Of a DNA stretch of 64,000 bases, positions 24,650 to 33,476 are shown piece after piece (the first letter of the stretch is position 1; every line of letters starts with the position of its first letter). A program made the translations under genes and the position numbers. Source of the stretch: Paenibacillus sp. An7 (GTDB lineage: Bacteria; Bacillota; Bacilli; Paenibacillales; Paenibacillaceae); the NCBI RefSeq assembly GCF_009870785.1, contig NZ_WTWX01000004.1:186001-250000 (forward strand). Direction: 5' to 3'. The notes below the pieces were generated by a model. That model had not been told where the DNA came from and did not search any database. It worked only from the letters and a program-made list of their open reading frames with translations.

Positions 24650-25465
24650 GTGTTCGTGCAACAAGCTATTGCTATATTAGACTCTGGTGTTGGAGGATTG
24701 ACCGTTGCCAAAGAAATTATGCGACAACTCCCTCGGGAAAAAGTGATTTATTTTGGAGACACTGCCCGTACACCATACGGACCCCGTACGTCCGAAGAAG
24801 TAATACATTTTACAGAACAGATTGTTGATTTTTTGGTTCAGTTTGACCCAAAAGTGATTGTGATTGCATGTAATACAGCTACAGCTGCTGCCCTTGAGCA
24901 TATTAAGAAAAAAGTAGATATTCCGGTTATTGGTGTCATTCATCCTGGGGCTCGTGCAGCGATTAGCGCTACAAAAACAGCGAATATTGGTGTCATTGGC
25001 ACGGTAGGTACGATTAACAGCGGGGCTTACACCGAAGCATTGAAACAGTTATCTCCTTATGTTCATGTGGAAAGCTTAGCTTGTCCTGCACTCGTTCCAC
25101 TTGTGGAGCAAGGGGATTTTCGTTCGGAACATGCCAAAAACACGGTAGAAACTTCACTATCACGAATGAAGGAATTACCTATAGATACACTCATTCTGGG
25201 ATGTACGCATTATCCATTTTTGACGGATTGTATCAAAGAAGTGATGGGACCGGGCGTGAAGCTGATTAGCTCAGCAGATGAAACTGCGAGAGAAACCAGC
25301 ACGATTTTATATGATAAACGGAAGCTTGCTACGATAGAGGATACGCCCGTTCACCAGTTTTTCTGCAGCGGAGATCCAGAGATGTTCCAAAGCATAGCCC
25401 GTTCATGGCTTGGGGAACAGATTAAGAATACTCCTGTTGTATGGCAAGTATCCAAAATGCTGTAA
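24650..25465 (+). CDS. murI: Glutamate racemase
   Basis: 271 residues from GTG at 24650 (AAGGAAG 6 nt upstream; a second GTG at 24656 is possible). It makes D-glutamate for peptidoglycan in the cytoplasm. LDSGVGGLTVAKE is at 10-22, and the two catalytic cysteines are Cys74 (VIACNTAT) and Cys185 (ILGCTHYP), the acid/base pair of the cofactor-independent racemase. Length and sequence fit RacE of Bacillus. A terminator follows, then an M14 peptidase gene that may also work on peptidoglycan peptides. Confidence 0.97.
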   Translation: MFVQQAIAILDSGVGGLTVAKEIMRQLPREKVIYFGDTARTPYGPRTSEEVIHFTEQIVDFLVQFDPKVIVIACNTATAAALEHIKKKVDIPVIGVIHPGARAAISATKTANIGVIGTVGTINSGAYTEALKQLSPYVHVESLACPALVPLVEQGDFRSEHAKNTVETSLSRMKELPIDTLILGCTHYPFLTDCIKEVMGPGVKLISSADETARETSTILYDKRKLATIEDTPVHQFFCSGDPEMFQSIARSWLGEQIKNTPVVWQVSKML

Positions 25466-25487
25466 CGATAACTTCATTTCATTCGTA

Positions 25488-25541
25488 TAAAAAAGCAACC
25501 TCTAGTCTGATATTTTTTGCGGGCTTAGGTTGCTTTTTTTG
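25488..25541 (+). terminator. Intrinsic terminator after murI
   Basis: AAAAAAGCAACCTCTAG pairs imperfectly with CTTAGGTTGCTTTTTTT. The hairpin lies 22 nt after the stop. Confidence 0.8.
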
Positions 25542-25646
25542 TGGTTTGTGATCTTGACTTTGATATAGATGATTTTCACGGTGGACAAAGACATATGCAT
25601 ATACTGCGGTAACATACGTTTTCGTTTTCTCATAGGAGGGATAAGG

Positions 25647-26546
25647 ATGGAACGGTATGGATATCAGGAATTAGTAAATGACCTGGAAGAAATCTGCTCG
25701 GGCAATCCTGGGATAAGATACGGTGTAATCGGAAAAAGCGTGATGGGGAAAGATATCCCCTATATTGCCATAGGGAAGGGGGAAACCCACCTACATGTTA
25801 ATGCAGGGATGCATGCAAATGAATGGCTAAATGTTCCGTGTCTGATGTTTTTTGTGAAAAATTATATTAAAGCATTGAATGAAAGATCGACATTTCATGG
25901 TCATTCGCCGGAACTTTGGTTTGAAGAAATTACATTGTGGGTACTACCTATGTTAAACCCAGATGGGATTGAACTCGTACTCAGTGGACCTCAGGAAGAC
26001 CATCCTTGGAAGCAAGAATTACTGGAGTTAAATGGGGGAGAGACTGATTTTTCTAACTGGAAAGCCAACATTCGCGGTGTAGATTTAAACGATCAGTTTC
26101 CCGCCTTTTGGCAGGAGGAGGCAAGCCGGCGAGAGAAAACTAGGCCCGGTCCAAGAGATTTTGGGGGAGAGAGCCCTTTGTCTGAACCTGAATCTGTTGC
26201 TTTGGCAAGCTTCACAAAAGAAAGAAAGTTTGATGCGGTTATTGCTCTTCACAGCCAGGGTCAAGAAGTATACTGGAATTATCGTAATGCGGAACCAGTT
26301 TATAGTGAGAACTGGGCTGTGCAGCTGGCTGATGCTGCCGGGTACAAAGCGGTGAAACTTTTCGGAAGTGATGCAGGATATAAAGACTGGTTTATTCTTG
26401 AGTTCAGAAGACCAGGATTTACGGTGGAAACAGGACTTGGTGTGAATCCGCTGCCCGTATCACAGTACGATACGATTGCTCAGGAAGTGGAGCGGATTAT
26501 GGTGACCGCGATGACGCTCGTGAGTGCAAAACAAAACGGTGAATAG
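25647..26546 (+). CDS. M14-family metallocarboxypeptidase (gamma-D-glutamyl-diamino acid endopeptidase-like)
   Basis: 299 residues from ATG at 25647, behind AGGAGGGAT (the open frame to 25569 has no ribosome site). The zinc site is visible: His56 and Glu59 in GMHANEW, a third His in ALHSQGQ (about 216), and the catalytic Glu in FTVETGLG (about 269). M14C members such as ENP1 and YqgT cut the gamma-D-Glu-diamino acid bond of murein peptides. There is no signal peptide or LysM domain, so it may recycle cytoplasmic muropeptides. Its place after murI fits cell-wall metabolism, though each has its own terminator or promoter. Confidence 0.85.
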   Translation: MERYGYQELVNDLEEICSGNPGIRYGVIGKSVMGKDIPYIAIGKGETHLHVNAGMHANEWLNVPCLMFFVKNYIKALNERSTFHGHSPELWFEEITLWVLPMLNPDGIELVLSGPQEDHPWKQELLELNGGETDFSNWKANIRGVDLNDQFPAFWQEEASRREKTRPGPRDFGGESPLSEPESVALASFTKERKFDAVIALHSQGQEVYWNYRNAEPVYSENWAVQLADAAGYKAVKLFGSDAGYKDWFILEFRRPGFTVETGLGVNPLPVSQYDTIAQEVERIMVTAMTLVSAKQNGE

Positions 26547-26637
26547 GATGAAGAAGGCGCAGGAGGGAAATGATACATGCCCTCCGTATGCCTTCATTAT
26601 GCTATGATAATCATATTCTGAACTAAGGAAGGAGTAC

Positions 26638-26907
26638 ATGACAATGAAATGGAGAAGATTATTTTCATTAAACAGATGGTCCCATGTTTTTAGACGTTTA
26701 CCTGCATTGCTCACTTCTTCTAAGGTGTCGATGTTTGATAAAATGTTATTTCTTGTTCCTGCTCTTTTGTACTGGGTTCTGCCAGATGTGCTGCCGTTCA
26801 TGCCCATTGATGATATCGGTGTGACGATGCTGCTGATGAACTGGTTCGTGACAAGAGCAGAGCGTAAATATTCAATTAATGCTCCTAGTGATCTAAGTAA
26901 TCGGTAA
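26638..26907 (+). CDS. YkvA-like DUF1232 membrane protein
   Basis: 89 residues; ATG at 26638 or 26644 behind AAGGAAGGAG. A basic N-terminus is followed by DKMLFLVPALLYWVLPDVLPF and PIDDIGVTML, the DUF1232 pattern (LSPIDLIPDxxPxxGxxDD) with one or two membrane segments. Function unknown; the family is widespread and usually monocistronic. Confidence 0.75.
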   Translation: MTMKWRRLFSLNRWSHVFRRLPALLTSSKVSMFDKMLFLVPALLYWVLPDVLPFMPIDDIGVTMLLMNWFVTRAERKYSINAPSDLSNR

Positions 26908-27044
26908 AAATGAGAGGTTATTCCTTGCGATTTAAGCTGTTCTTGATTAAAATATATTGTATTGTCAATGGACAGGCTTATCATCTTCACATTTAATGCC
27001 TGAAGCACTGATCACTATTTATAGATTCTAGGAGATGAATATAC

Positions 27045-27347
27045 ATGAAAGTAAAGATCACTCGTAACGCTGCAAAAGTATTGAAACGCGAACTGGACTT
27101 ACCTGAGAATGAAGGGAAATTGGTACGCGTTCTGATTACGCTGGATCATGGCGATCACGTGCATTATGGTATTGATTTTGATACACAAAAAGAAAATGAT
27201 GAACTTGTTTCCACAGATAAAGAAATTGATGTTTTGCTTGAAAAAGGAAAACCAATGCTTGAAAATATTAAAGTGGACTACCTTTATTTTCCAAGAGAAG
27301 GTTTTGTAATTACAGACCCTTCACAAGGGAACAATATTAATCATTAA
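27045..27347 (+). CDS. HesB/IscA-like protein lacking cysteines (YneR type)
   Basis: 100 residues opening with MKVKITRNAAKVLKREL, as in HesB-like YneR proteins, and keeping the family's beta-rich core. IscA/SufA iron-sulfur carriers need three conserved cysteines; this sequence has none, so it cannot bind a cluster the same way. The role of this cysteine-free branch is unknown. Start behind AGGAG. It is followed 28 nt later by a cysteine-rich DUF1450 gene, probably in the same transcript. Confidence 0.8.
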   Translation: MKVKITRNAAKVLKRELDLPENEGKLVRVLITLDHGDHVHYGIDFDTQKENDELVSTDKEIDVLLEKGKPMLENIKVDYLYFPREGFVITDPSQGNNINH

Positions 27348-27375
27348 GCCTTTGGTGAAAGAAGAAGGGGAATAA

Positions 27376-27600
27376 ATGGCTAACGATATTAGAGTATGTG
27401 AGAAATGTAAGCACATCAAGCTGAAAAGTATGGTTCCAAAACTACAGAAGATGGCTCCTGATGCTGATATTAAGATCGGATGTAAATCTTACTGCGGTCC
27501 TTGCGGTAAACGTGCATTTGTGTATATCAATGGACGATATATCAGTGCCCCTACCGAAGATGAAGTGCTTGCGAAAGCAGCTCCATTTATAAAAAAATAA
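27376..27600 (+). CDS. DUF1450 protein (YuzB-like)
   Basis: 74 residues with CEKCKH at 8-13 and GCKSYCGPCGKRAFVYING at about 35-53, five cysteines arranged like a small metal or cluster site. It matches DUF1450/YuzB of Bacillus. Function unknown. Start behind AGAAGGGGAAT. The pairing with the cysteine-free HesB-like gene is suggestive but untested. Confidence 0.88.
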   Translation: MANDIRVCEKCKHIKLKSMVPKLQKMAPDADIKIGCKSYCGPCGKRAFVYINGRYISAPTEDEVLAKAAPFIKK

Positions 27601-27681
27601 AGACCACTGCATAACCAACCTACTTTCAAACCATGCTAAGATTGCAGCAGGATTTTGAGAGAAGGAGAGTGGTTTTTAACA

Positions 27682-27948
27682 ATGAAGCACGATCATTCCA
27701 GTTTGCAATCTTCCACTTTGGTTGCCCAGGCTTCGAGTTCCGTCAAGAAACTGCACCATGCAGTAACTGCGGCGGTATCTCAGCCTACAGAAGAGCTCGT
27801 ACAGCAGGCACAGAATCGATTGGTTCGTACCGAGAATGCGGTGAGAGCAGCTGAGCAGCAAACCACATATAGCGGAGTGGAATTTGCACAGGAGATTCTC
27901 TCAGAAGAGAAAGAACGTCTTTCATCCCTGAATGTGAGCAAGAAGTAA
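27682..27948 (+). CDS. Small hypothetical helical protein
   Basis: 88 residues from ATG at 27682 after AAGGAGAG (spacing about 12 nt; the open frame extends to 27655). The composition is rich in Ser, Ala, Gln and Glu with heptad-like stretches (EELVQQAQNRLVRTENAVRA), indicating a helical, perhaps coiled-coil, soluble protein. No membrane helix and no family that I recognise. A bidirectional terminator follows. Confidence 0.6.
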   Translation: MKHDHSSLQSSTLVAQASSSVKKLHHAVTAAVSQPTEELVQQAQNRLVRTENAVRAAEQQTTYSGVEFAQEILSEEKERLSSLNVSKK

Positions 27949-27978
27949 ATATTCAGTGAGTAGCGGCTTTATCACCCT

Positions 27979-28031
27979 GCACACCCAAAAAAACCTGTCC
28001 GCACGAAGTGCGAACAGGTTTTTTGGTGTGT
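27979..28031. terminator. Bidirectional intrinsic terminator
   Basis: CACCCAAAAAAACCTGT and ACAGGTTTTTTGGTGTG enclose CCGCACGAAGTGCGA. A and T runs flank the GC core on both strands, so it serves the convergent small gene and LTA synthase gene. Confidence 0.85.
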
Positions 28032-28038
28032 AGAAACA

Positions 28039-30036
28039 TCACTCTTTAGCACGAAGCTTATGAATTAAGTTGTGTGTGATAAGCTGGTCTGATATGGATA
28101 ATTCTAATTTGCTTTTTTCGTAAGATGGTTTGCACGCTTCGATATCGGTCTGTTTACCTGCGGGCAATTCATAACATGATCCATTTTCGAACTGACGATC
28201 CTCCGAAGGAATATATACAAGATCACTGTTTGCGAAAGCGCCGGTACGAAGTACAGTCATCCGTTTGGAGGTACTTAGTAAGTCCGATCCCATAAGGTAA
28301 TTATCTTCGGTAGAGATGCCGAGCAGATGCAGAACAGTTGGGGCTATATCTATTTGTCCAGCAGGTTCAAGATAAATCCCGGCTTGGTCTCCATCTGGAA
28401 GGTGCATGAGCAAGGGAACCTGGTTCATAATTTGATGCATCTCAAGGTCGCTGAGTGATGTACCAAGAAATGTTTCATAATCTGCTTTTTCCTTGATGGA
28501 ATTATCATGGTCTCCATAGACGACAAACAGGGTGTCATCCCACAGTCCTTCTTTCTTTAATTGTTCCACAAGTTCTCCTAGCGCTGCATCTACATAATGA
28601 ATGGATTGTAAGTAATTCCCCATCATACTTTTCCCAAGAGAATCGGTGTTTAGTTCTCGCAGAGAAGCAGGCAAGCCATAAGGATGGTGACTGGTCAGTG
28701 TAGTCATAAAAGAATAGAACGGAGCCGGATTTTTCAATCGCTCTTCCGTTATATAATCGACAGATTGTTTGAAAAAAGACTTATCACCAAGCGACCAGCC
28801 TACAGCTTCGTCCATAATATAGTTATTGCGGTTCTTAAATTCATCGTACCCCATGTTTTTATACATCATATACCGATTCCAGAAACTGCTCTCATAGGCA
28901 TGATAAGCGGCTGTATGGTATCCTTCGATGCCCAGGATCGATGAGAGAGCGTCGTATTCGTGATCCGGGTATCTAACAAAAACAGAACCCGTAGGGAGAG
29001 GATGCAGCGATATATTTGTCACAAAATCGGCGTCTGAAGTTCTTCCTTGGCCAGTTTGATGATAGAAATTTTTGAAATAAAGACTCTCCTTCATTAAGTT
29101 GTTAAAGTGAGGTGTGATTTCTTCTCCGCCAATTTCTTTACCAATTACAAAGTTCATGAAAGCTTCCACTTGAACAATGATTACATTTTTTCCTTTATAT
29201 TTCCCAAAAGTCTCGGCCCGGATGGCTTTTCTTGCTTCTTCTTGTTTTTTAGAAAAATAAGCAATGGTTTCTTCCAGTTGTTCATGAGAGACCGGTGCCT
29301 GACTATTCATACGTTCTTTGTTGTAGCGATAAACATCGTAGCCATGGAAAGCAAGCAGACCGGTGACATTATAAAGAGTCATGTTCCACCAGTTTCCTTC
29401 AAAAAGTCCCGCAGCCCAAGTTTTGCTGGAATGCTGAATAGGTCCGACTGTGAGTACTGTGCCTAGAACGAGAGCGAGTACTCCGCTTACAAATCTGCTA
29501 CGCAAAGAAACTTGCTGATTCGTTTTTTGTTTTTGTACAGAATAGAGAGAACTGCGATTTTTTCTGCCTTTTCGATATAAATGTATTACATAAAGCAGCC
29601 CGCCTATGGCTAACAAGATAAGATCTATAAAGAACCATAGATCACTGCTATAGATTAGAGAACGAATACTATCTCCGAGTGAGCCGACTTGTCCGGTCTG
29701 CAGCAATACCGGGACGGTAATAAAATCACCGAAATAACGATAATAGACAAGATCTGCAAAGATGATTCCCGTTAGAAGGAGGTTTAATAACGACAAAGTA
29801 AAGATCCGAATCCGTACAGGCAGCCACAATACCCAAAATGAAACGATGAGTAAGGAACCAGCGGCGATGACATAATCCGTTCGGCTCATATCTATATCTC
29901 TTGCGTTCAGTTCATCATGGAAATATCTGAGTTTTAGAATCATGATGATCAGAAATAGAAGATAAGGTAGATAACTTCTGAGCCAGGTGAACTTTTTTGG
30001 ATGTGAGATGAGTATGGGGTTTGAGATGTTAGGCAA
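28039..30036 (-). CDS. Lipoteichoic acid synthase family protein (LtaS-type sulfatase)
   Basis: 665 residues from TTG at 30036 (GGAGGG 8 nt upstream). Five membrane helices (about 20-36, 55-72, 80-97, 134-152, 184-200) are followed by a large extracellular sulfatase-like domain from about 283. Metal ligand Glu291 lies in VQVEAF, the catalytic Thr333 in GQGRTSDADF, and YGDHDN near 510 holds further metal residues. LtaS adds glycerol phosphate from phosphatidylglycerol to the glycolipid anchor outside the membrane. The signal-peptidase site of true LtaS is not clear to me. It could also be a primase or stress-type paralogue such as YfnI/YqgS/YvgJ. Confidence 0.9.
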   Translation of the reverse strand: MPNISNPILISHPKKFTWLRSYLPYLLFLIIMILKLRYFHDELNARDIDMSRTDYVIAAGSLLIVSFWVLWLPVRIRIFTLSLLNLLLTGIIFADLVYYRYFGDFITVPVLLQTGQVGSLGDSIRSLIYSSDLWFFIDLILLAIGGLLYVIHLYRKGRKNRSSLYSVQKQKTNQQVSLRSRFVSGVLALVLGTVLTVGPIQHSSKTWAAGLFEGNWWNMTLYNVTGLLAFHGYDVYRYNKERMNSQAPVSHEQLEETIAYFSKKQEEARKAIRAETFGKYKGKNVIIVQVEAFMNFVIGKEIGGEEITPHFNNLMKESLYFKNFYHQTGQGRTSDADFVTNISLHPLPTGSVFVRYPDHEYDALSSILGIEGYHTAAYHAYESSFWNRYMMYKNMGYDEFKNRNNYIMDEAVGWSLGDKSFFKQSVDYITEERLKNPAPFYSFMTTLTSHHPYGLPASLRELNTDSLGKSMMGNYLQSIHYVDAALGELVEQLKKEGLWDDTLFVVYGDHDNSIKEKADYETFLGTSLSDLEMHQIMNQVPLLMHLPDGDQAGIYLEPAGQIDIAPTVLHLLGISTEDNYLMGSDLLSTSKRMTVLRTGAFANSDLVYIPSEDRQFENGSCYELPAGKQTDIEACKPSYEKSKLELSISDQLITHNLIHKLRAKE

Positions 30037-30181
30037 TAGGTACCCTCCAAGTAAGCTTTTTCAAATTGAGATGTTGAATTTCCTGTCTTATTATATCGCC
30101 TTAAACCAGAGTAATAAACATCAAGGTCTACAAAGGAGAAGATATCGCTTTGTAATAACGACTTACTAAGGGGAAAATAAA

Positions 30182-30216
30182 AAAAGAGGGTAAACATTAC
30201 GTTTACTCCCTCTTTG
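30182..30216. terminator. Intrinsic terminator at the end of the rlmL-like gene
   Basis: AAAGAGGGTAAAC / GTTTACTCCCTCTTT hairpin with A/T runs on both sides, 7 nt after the stop of the reverse-strand methyltransferase gene. Confidence 0.75.
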
Positions 30217-30222
30217 TGTATT

Positions 30223-31368
30223 TTACGACCGATCGGGTCTTGGCGGCAATGGACCCAAAAATTGATAAAATTGAGTTTCAATTCGACCATTGTACAATTT
30301 TCTGCGTTTGTCTGCTTTTTGATTGAAATGTTTTTCGAATGATGTAGTGGAGGTAATGGCAAAGAAAGACCATGTTGGCACTTCTGCCGCAACTCTCCCT
30401 AAGGAGTAGATCAGTCTTTCAATTTCCGTTTGCTCACCAATCCGTTCCCCGTAAGGTGGGTTTGTAATCAGACAGCCATAATCGCCTTTTAGGCGTACAC
30501 GGGAAACAGGAAGAACATCAAGCTTAATTTCTTTTGCAAAACCGGCGCTTCTGACTGCCGCTTCTGCAACTTCAATAGCTTGCGGGTCAATATCACTGCC
30601 TGCGATTTGCAACGGTACGTCGTCTTTTACGAGGTCAAAGGCTTCTTCCCGTGCTTGGTTCCACACTTCAGCAGGGATAATCGGCCAGTGCTCAGCACTG
30701 AACGAGCGGCGCAGACCAGGAGCAATGTTCCACCCAATCATTGCAGCTTCAACCAGCAGGGTTCCAGAACCGCAGAACGGGTCATAAAACGGGCGATGCG
30801 GGCCCCATCTGCTTAGTTGAATAAGAGCGGCTGCGAGTGTCTCTTTAAGTGGAGCCTCGGTGACGAGTTTACGGTAACCACGTTTATGGAGACCGGCTCC
30901 GCTGGTATCGATCGTCAGCATAGCGATATCATTGAGCAAATGGACCTCGATGACGAGACGCGGGCCATCTTCCGGAAACCATTCCGTATGATGAGTCTGC
31001 TTTAATTTTTCTACAATGGCTTTCTTGACGATCCCTTGGCAAGCGGGAACACTGGATAATTGCGATTTATGGGAACGTCCTTGGACTGGAAATTCACCAT
31101 CCGCAGGAATCCAGTCTTGCCAAGGCAGCGCTTTTGTTCCTTCAAATAGTTCATCAAACGTAGTAGCTTTGAATTCGCCCATTTTAATCAGGATCCGGTC
31201 AGCACTGCGCAGCCAAAGATTACATCTGGCAATATCAATAAAATCACCGGAGAACATCACCCGTCCATTCTGGGTGGTTACGTCGGTATAGCCGAGCAGT
31301 TTCAATTCTCTTGAAACGACGGCTTCTGTCCCCATTGGGGTCGTTGCAATTAATTGCAAAGGTTGCAT
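30223..31368 (-). CDS. RlmL/YpsC-type class I SAM-dependent RNA methyltransferase with THUMP domain
   Basis: 381 residues from ATG at 31368 (GGAG about 12 nt upstream; the frame is open to a GTG at 31398). An N-terminal THUMP-like RNA-binding part (about 1-160) precedes a Rossmann methyltransferase domain: DPFCGSGTLLVEAA near 203-216 and the motif IV NPPYGER near 302-308, typical of N2-guanine methylation. By similarity to B. subtilis YpsC and E. coli RlmL it would modify 23S rRNA. About 410 bp separate it from the next gene upstream on the same strand side, so it is probably monocistronic. Confidence 0.88.
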   Translation of the reverse strand: MQPLQLIATTPMGTEAVVSRELKLLGYTDVTTQNGRVMFSGDFIDIARCNLWLRSADRILIKMGEFKATTFDELFEGTKALPWQDWIPADGEFPVQGRSHKSQLSSVPACQGIVKKAIVEKLKQTHHTEWFPEDGPRLVIEVHLLNDIAMLTIDTSGAGLHKRGYRKLVTEAPLKETLAAALIQLSRWGPHRPFYDPFCGSGTLLVEAAMIGWNIAPGLRRSFSAEHWPIIPAEVWNQAREEAFDLVKDDVPLQIAGSDIDPQAIEVAEAAVRSAGFAKEIKLDVLPVSRVRLKGDYGCLITNPPYGERIGEQTEIERLIYSLGRVAAEVPTWSFFAITSTTSFEKHFNQKADKRRKLYNGRIETQFYQFLGPLPPRPDRS

Positions 31369-31610
31369 AAAAAACGTCAACTCCATCTTGGTCATCACTG
31401 CTGCTTATGAAAGAAGCGGCAGGATTACCTTTCTTATATTTTCTTATATTTGAGTGTGTTCTTGCCTGATTGAATCAGGACCAGTACAATGATATACGCA
31501 CCTTTCGTCTTTCGTCTAGAGTAGACAAAAACAAGGGTATATAAAACAAACATTTATTATAGAACAATTATGTCCATAAGGAAAGTAGAATGAAGGAGGA
31601 ATTGAGTGAA

Positions 31611-32243
31611 GTGAATATTCATCCAGATGATTATGTAAATGATTTATATAAGGAAGATCCGCTCTTGGCTGAAGTCATCCAGACAATTAAGGAAAAAGGA
31701 ATGCCAGAGGTATCTGTTGCCCCTGCCTATGGCCGATTATTGACGTTTCTCGTACAAACATCAGGAGCCAAAAAAGTGCTCGAAATTGGAGCTTTGGGTG
31801 GTTACAGCGGCATTTGTTTATCCCGAGGAATGTCTGAAGATGGGAAACTTACATCTCTGGAACTTAAGGAAGAATATGCGGCACTTGCACATGCCCATCT
31901 GACAAAAGCAGGATATGGGGAGAAAGTGGAATACAAGATTGGACCTGCAGCAGACAGTCTCGAAGAGCTCAAAAAAGAAGGGGAGAAATTTGATTTCTTT
32001 TTTATTGATGCAGATAAAGAAAACTATCCGGTATATCTTGAATACGCAATTCAGCTGGCAAATCCGGGAGCGATCATTGCGGGTGATAATTGTTTCTTGC
32101 GCGGCAGAACGCTGAACACAGAGAAAAATGGGCCTTCCGTTAAGGCCGTTCGTAAATTTAATGAAAGCATTGCGACTGATGAACGCCTGATGAGTACCAT
32201 GCTTCCTGCTTATGATGGACTTGCTCTGGCGATCGTGAAATAG
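31611..32243 (+). CDS. SAM-dependent O-methyltransferase (family 3)
   Basis: 210 residues from GTG at 31611, placed 11 nt after AAGGAGG (the frame continues to an ATG at 31590 which lies before the ribosome site). The SAM-binding VLEIGALGGYSGICLS is near 55-70 and DFFFIDADKENYP near 125-137 holds the metal-binding Asp pair of catechol-O-methyltransferase-like enzymes. Bacillus relatives (YrrM) act on hydroxylated small molecules or on tRNA 5-hydroxyuridine (TrmR). The setting gives no further hint. Confidence 0.85.
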   Translation: MNIHPDDYVNDLYKEDPLLAEVIQTIKEKGMPEVSVAPAYGRLLTFLVQTSGAKKVLEIGALGGYSGICLSRGMSEDGKLTSLELKEEYAALAHAHLTKAGYGEKVEYKIGPAADSLEELKKEGEKFDFFFIDADKENYPVYLEYAIQLANPGAIIAGDNCFLRGRTLNTEKNGPSVKAVRKFNESIATDERLMSTMLPAYDGLALAIVK

Positions 32244-32274
32244 ATTCGTCTAAAAGTTCATACGAAATTAAAAA

Positions 32275-32322
32275 TAGCAGCACTCCCGCAAATCCATGAG
32301 CCCGGGGGTGCTGCTGTTTATA
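32275..32322. terminator. Intrinsic terminator between convergent genes
   Basis: AGCAGCACTCCCG / CGGGGGTGCTGCT hairpin, strong and GC-rich, followed by TTTA on the plus strand and ATTTTTAATT on the reverse strand. Confidence 0.7.
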
Positions 32323-33232
32323 CGTCTGCTTTTTCATAGTATAGTTTGAACACCAAGTCCTGATTGTAGTTGCCGAACCCTGTTCCAAATAAAGTAGCTC
32401 CTCCGATATGCTCGGCATCTTCTTCCACGGCAATTCGAAATGTCCACTGCTTTGATCGAATATCAACATCGTCTAGTGTAATATCTGAGATTTTGTGTCC
32501 ATCGATAAAGGTGCCGTCATTGTTTACACGAAGTACCTTATACAGTCCATATTGGTTAATCTCATCCCACCACCAATCGGGTGTGAATTTGCCGCGTGAT
32601 CCGCCAAAATCTCCAGGGCTCGTCCAAATACCAAGCCGTATTCCATTGAAGAAGAAAGAGATATCAGAAGGCCAATTATCATTAGCTGAAGGGGCTTCGG
32701 AAGAAATCTCAAAGGAAATCTCAAGTTCCGTAGGTTCTTCGCTTTTTAAAATGAAATTTGCAGTTCGATACTCTACATAACCTTTGGTAAACCATAAAAT
32801 TTTTGCATTTACTCTTTCCGCATCTAGAAAATATCGGGGTTCGTCAAACATACCAATCACTTTTGTGGTTGTTGCAAGACCGCAGGTTGGCTCAACAACA
32901 AAATCACTATAATGACCTATGGATACGATGTATTCGTGGAATCTGCGGCGTGTTCTTTCTTTTTGAGGAAAGACGATTTCAATACCTTCCGTAGTCAGCT
33001 TGCACATTTTTTTAGTCCCGTTTTGACCCGAAACAAGACTGGATGTAATAATTCCTGCTTTCTCTAGCTTCTTCACATGCATCGTCATGATCGCACTGCT
33101 TAAGTTTAGAGCTTGTGCTAGTTCTTTTACGTTCATATCTTGGTGTGACAGCAGCTCGATCATTCGCAGTCTCACATCACTTGCAAGTGCCTCATATACA
33201 GGTAGATATAATTCATTGGTATTAATGATCAT
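32318..33232 (-). CDS. ArsR-family regulator with large C-terminal ligand-binding-like domain
   Basis: 304 residues from ATG at 33232 (GAAGGAG 11 nt upstream). The first 90 residues form a winged helix (ALASDVRLRMIELLSHQDM, VKELAQALNLSSAIMTMHVKKLEKAG) of ArsR type without metal-binding cysteines at the usual places. Residues 130-304 are beta-rich with many Trp and Gly (WWWDEINQYGLYK), looking like a carbohydrate-binding sandwich, so it may sense a sugar. It faces no obvious target gene; an MFS exporter lies next to it on the same strand behind a terminator. Confidence 0.8.
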   Translation of the reverse strand: MIINTNELYLPVYEALASDVRLRMIELLSHQDMNVKELAQALNLSSAIMTMHVKKLEKAGIITSSLVSGQNGTKKMCKLTTEGIEIVFPQKERTRRRFHEYIVSIGHYSDFVVEPTCGLATTTKVIGMFDEPRYFLDAERVNAKILWFTKGYVEYRTANFILKSEEPTELEISFEISSEAPSANDNWPSDISFFFNGIRLGIWTSPGDFGGSRGKFTPDWWWDEINQYGLYKVLRVNNDGTFIDGHKISDITLDDVDIRSKQWTFRIAVEEDAEHIGGATLFGTGFGNYNQDLVFKLYYEKADV

Positions 33233-33389
33233 GAAAGTGAAGTCTCCTTCGGTCAATTGATGTTTAAGTATATATTTGGAATAGATGGATTAATTATATT
33301 ATAAAAAGTCCAAGGATACTATGCTAAGGTTTCTATGATATGTGATCATATGTATCCTTATATCATACGCTAGTTGAAGTATAAAATAA

Positions 33390-33443
33390 AAAAGGATTTT
33401 CTTATCAAGCCTCACTTAGCCGCTTGAAGAAAATCCTTTTTTA
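33390..33443. terminator. Bidirectional intrinsic terminator
   Basis: AAAAGGATTTTCTT / AAGAAAATCCTTTT with a 24-base loop. On the reverse strand it ends the MFS gene at 33477 before the ArsR-type gene. Confidence 0.75.
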
Positions 33444-33476
33444 CAAACAAAATCAACGAGATCGATATAACGATGG

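Noticed and set aside
26552..26594. Terminator-like hairpin after the M14 peptidase gene
   Set aside because: The arms pair (AAGGCGCAGGAGGG with CCCTCCGTATGCCTT), but no T-run follows, so a terminator is not supported.
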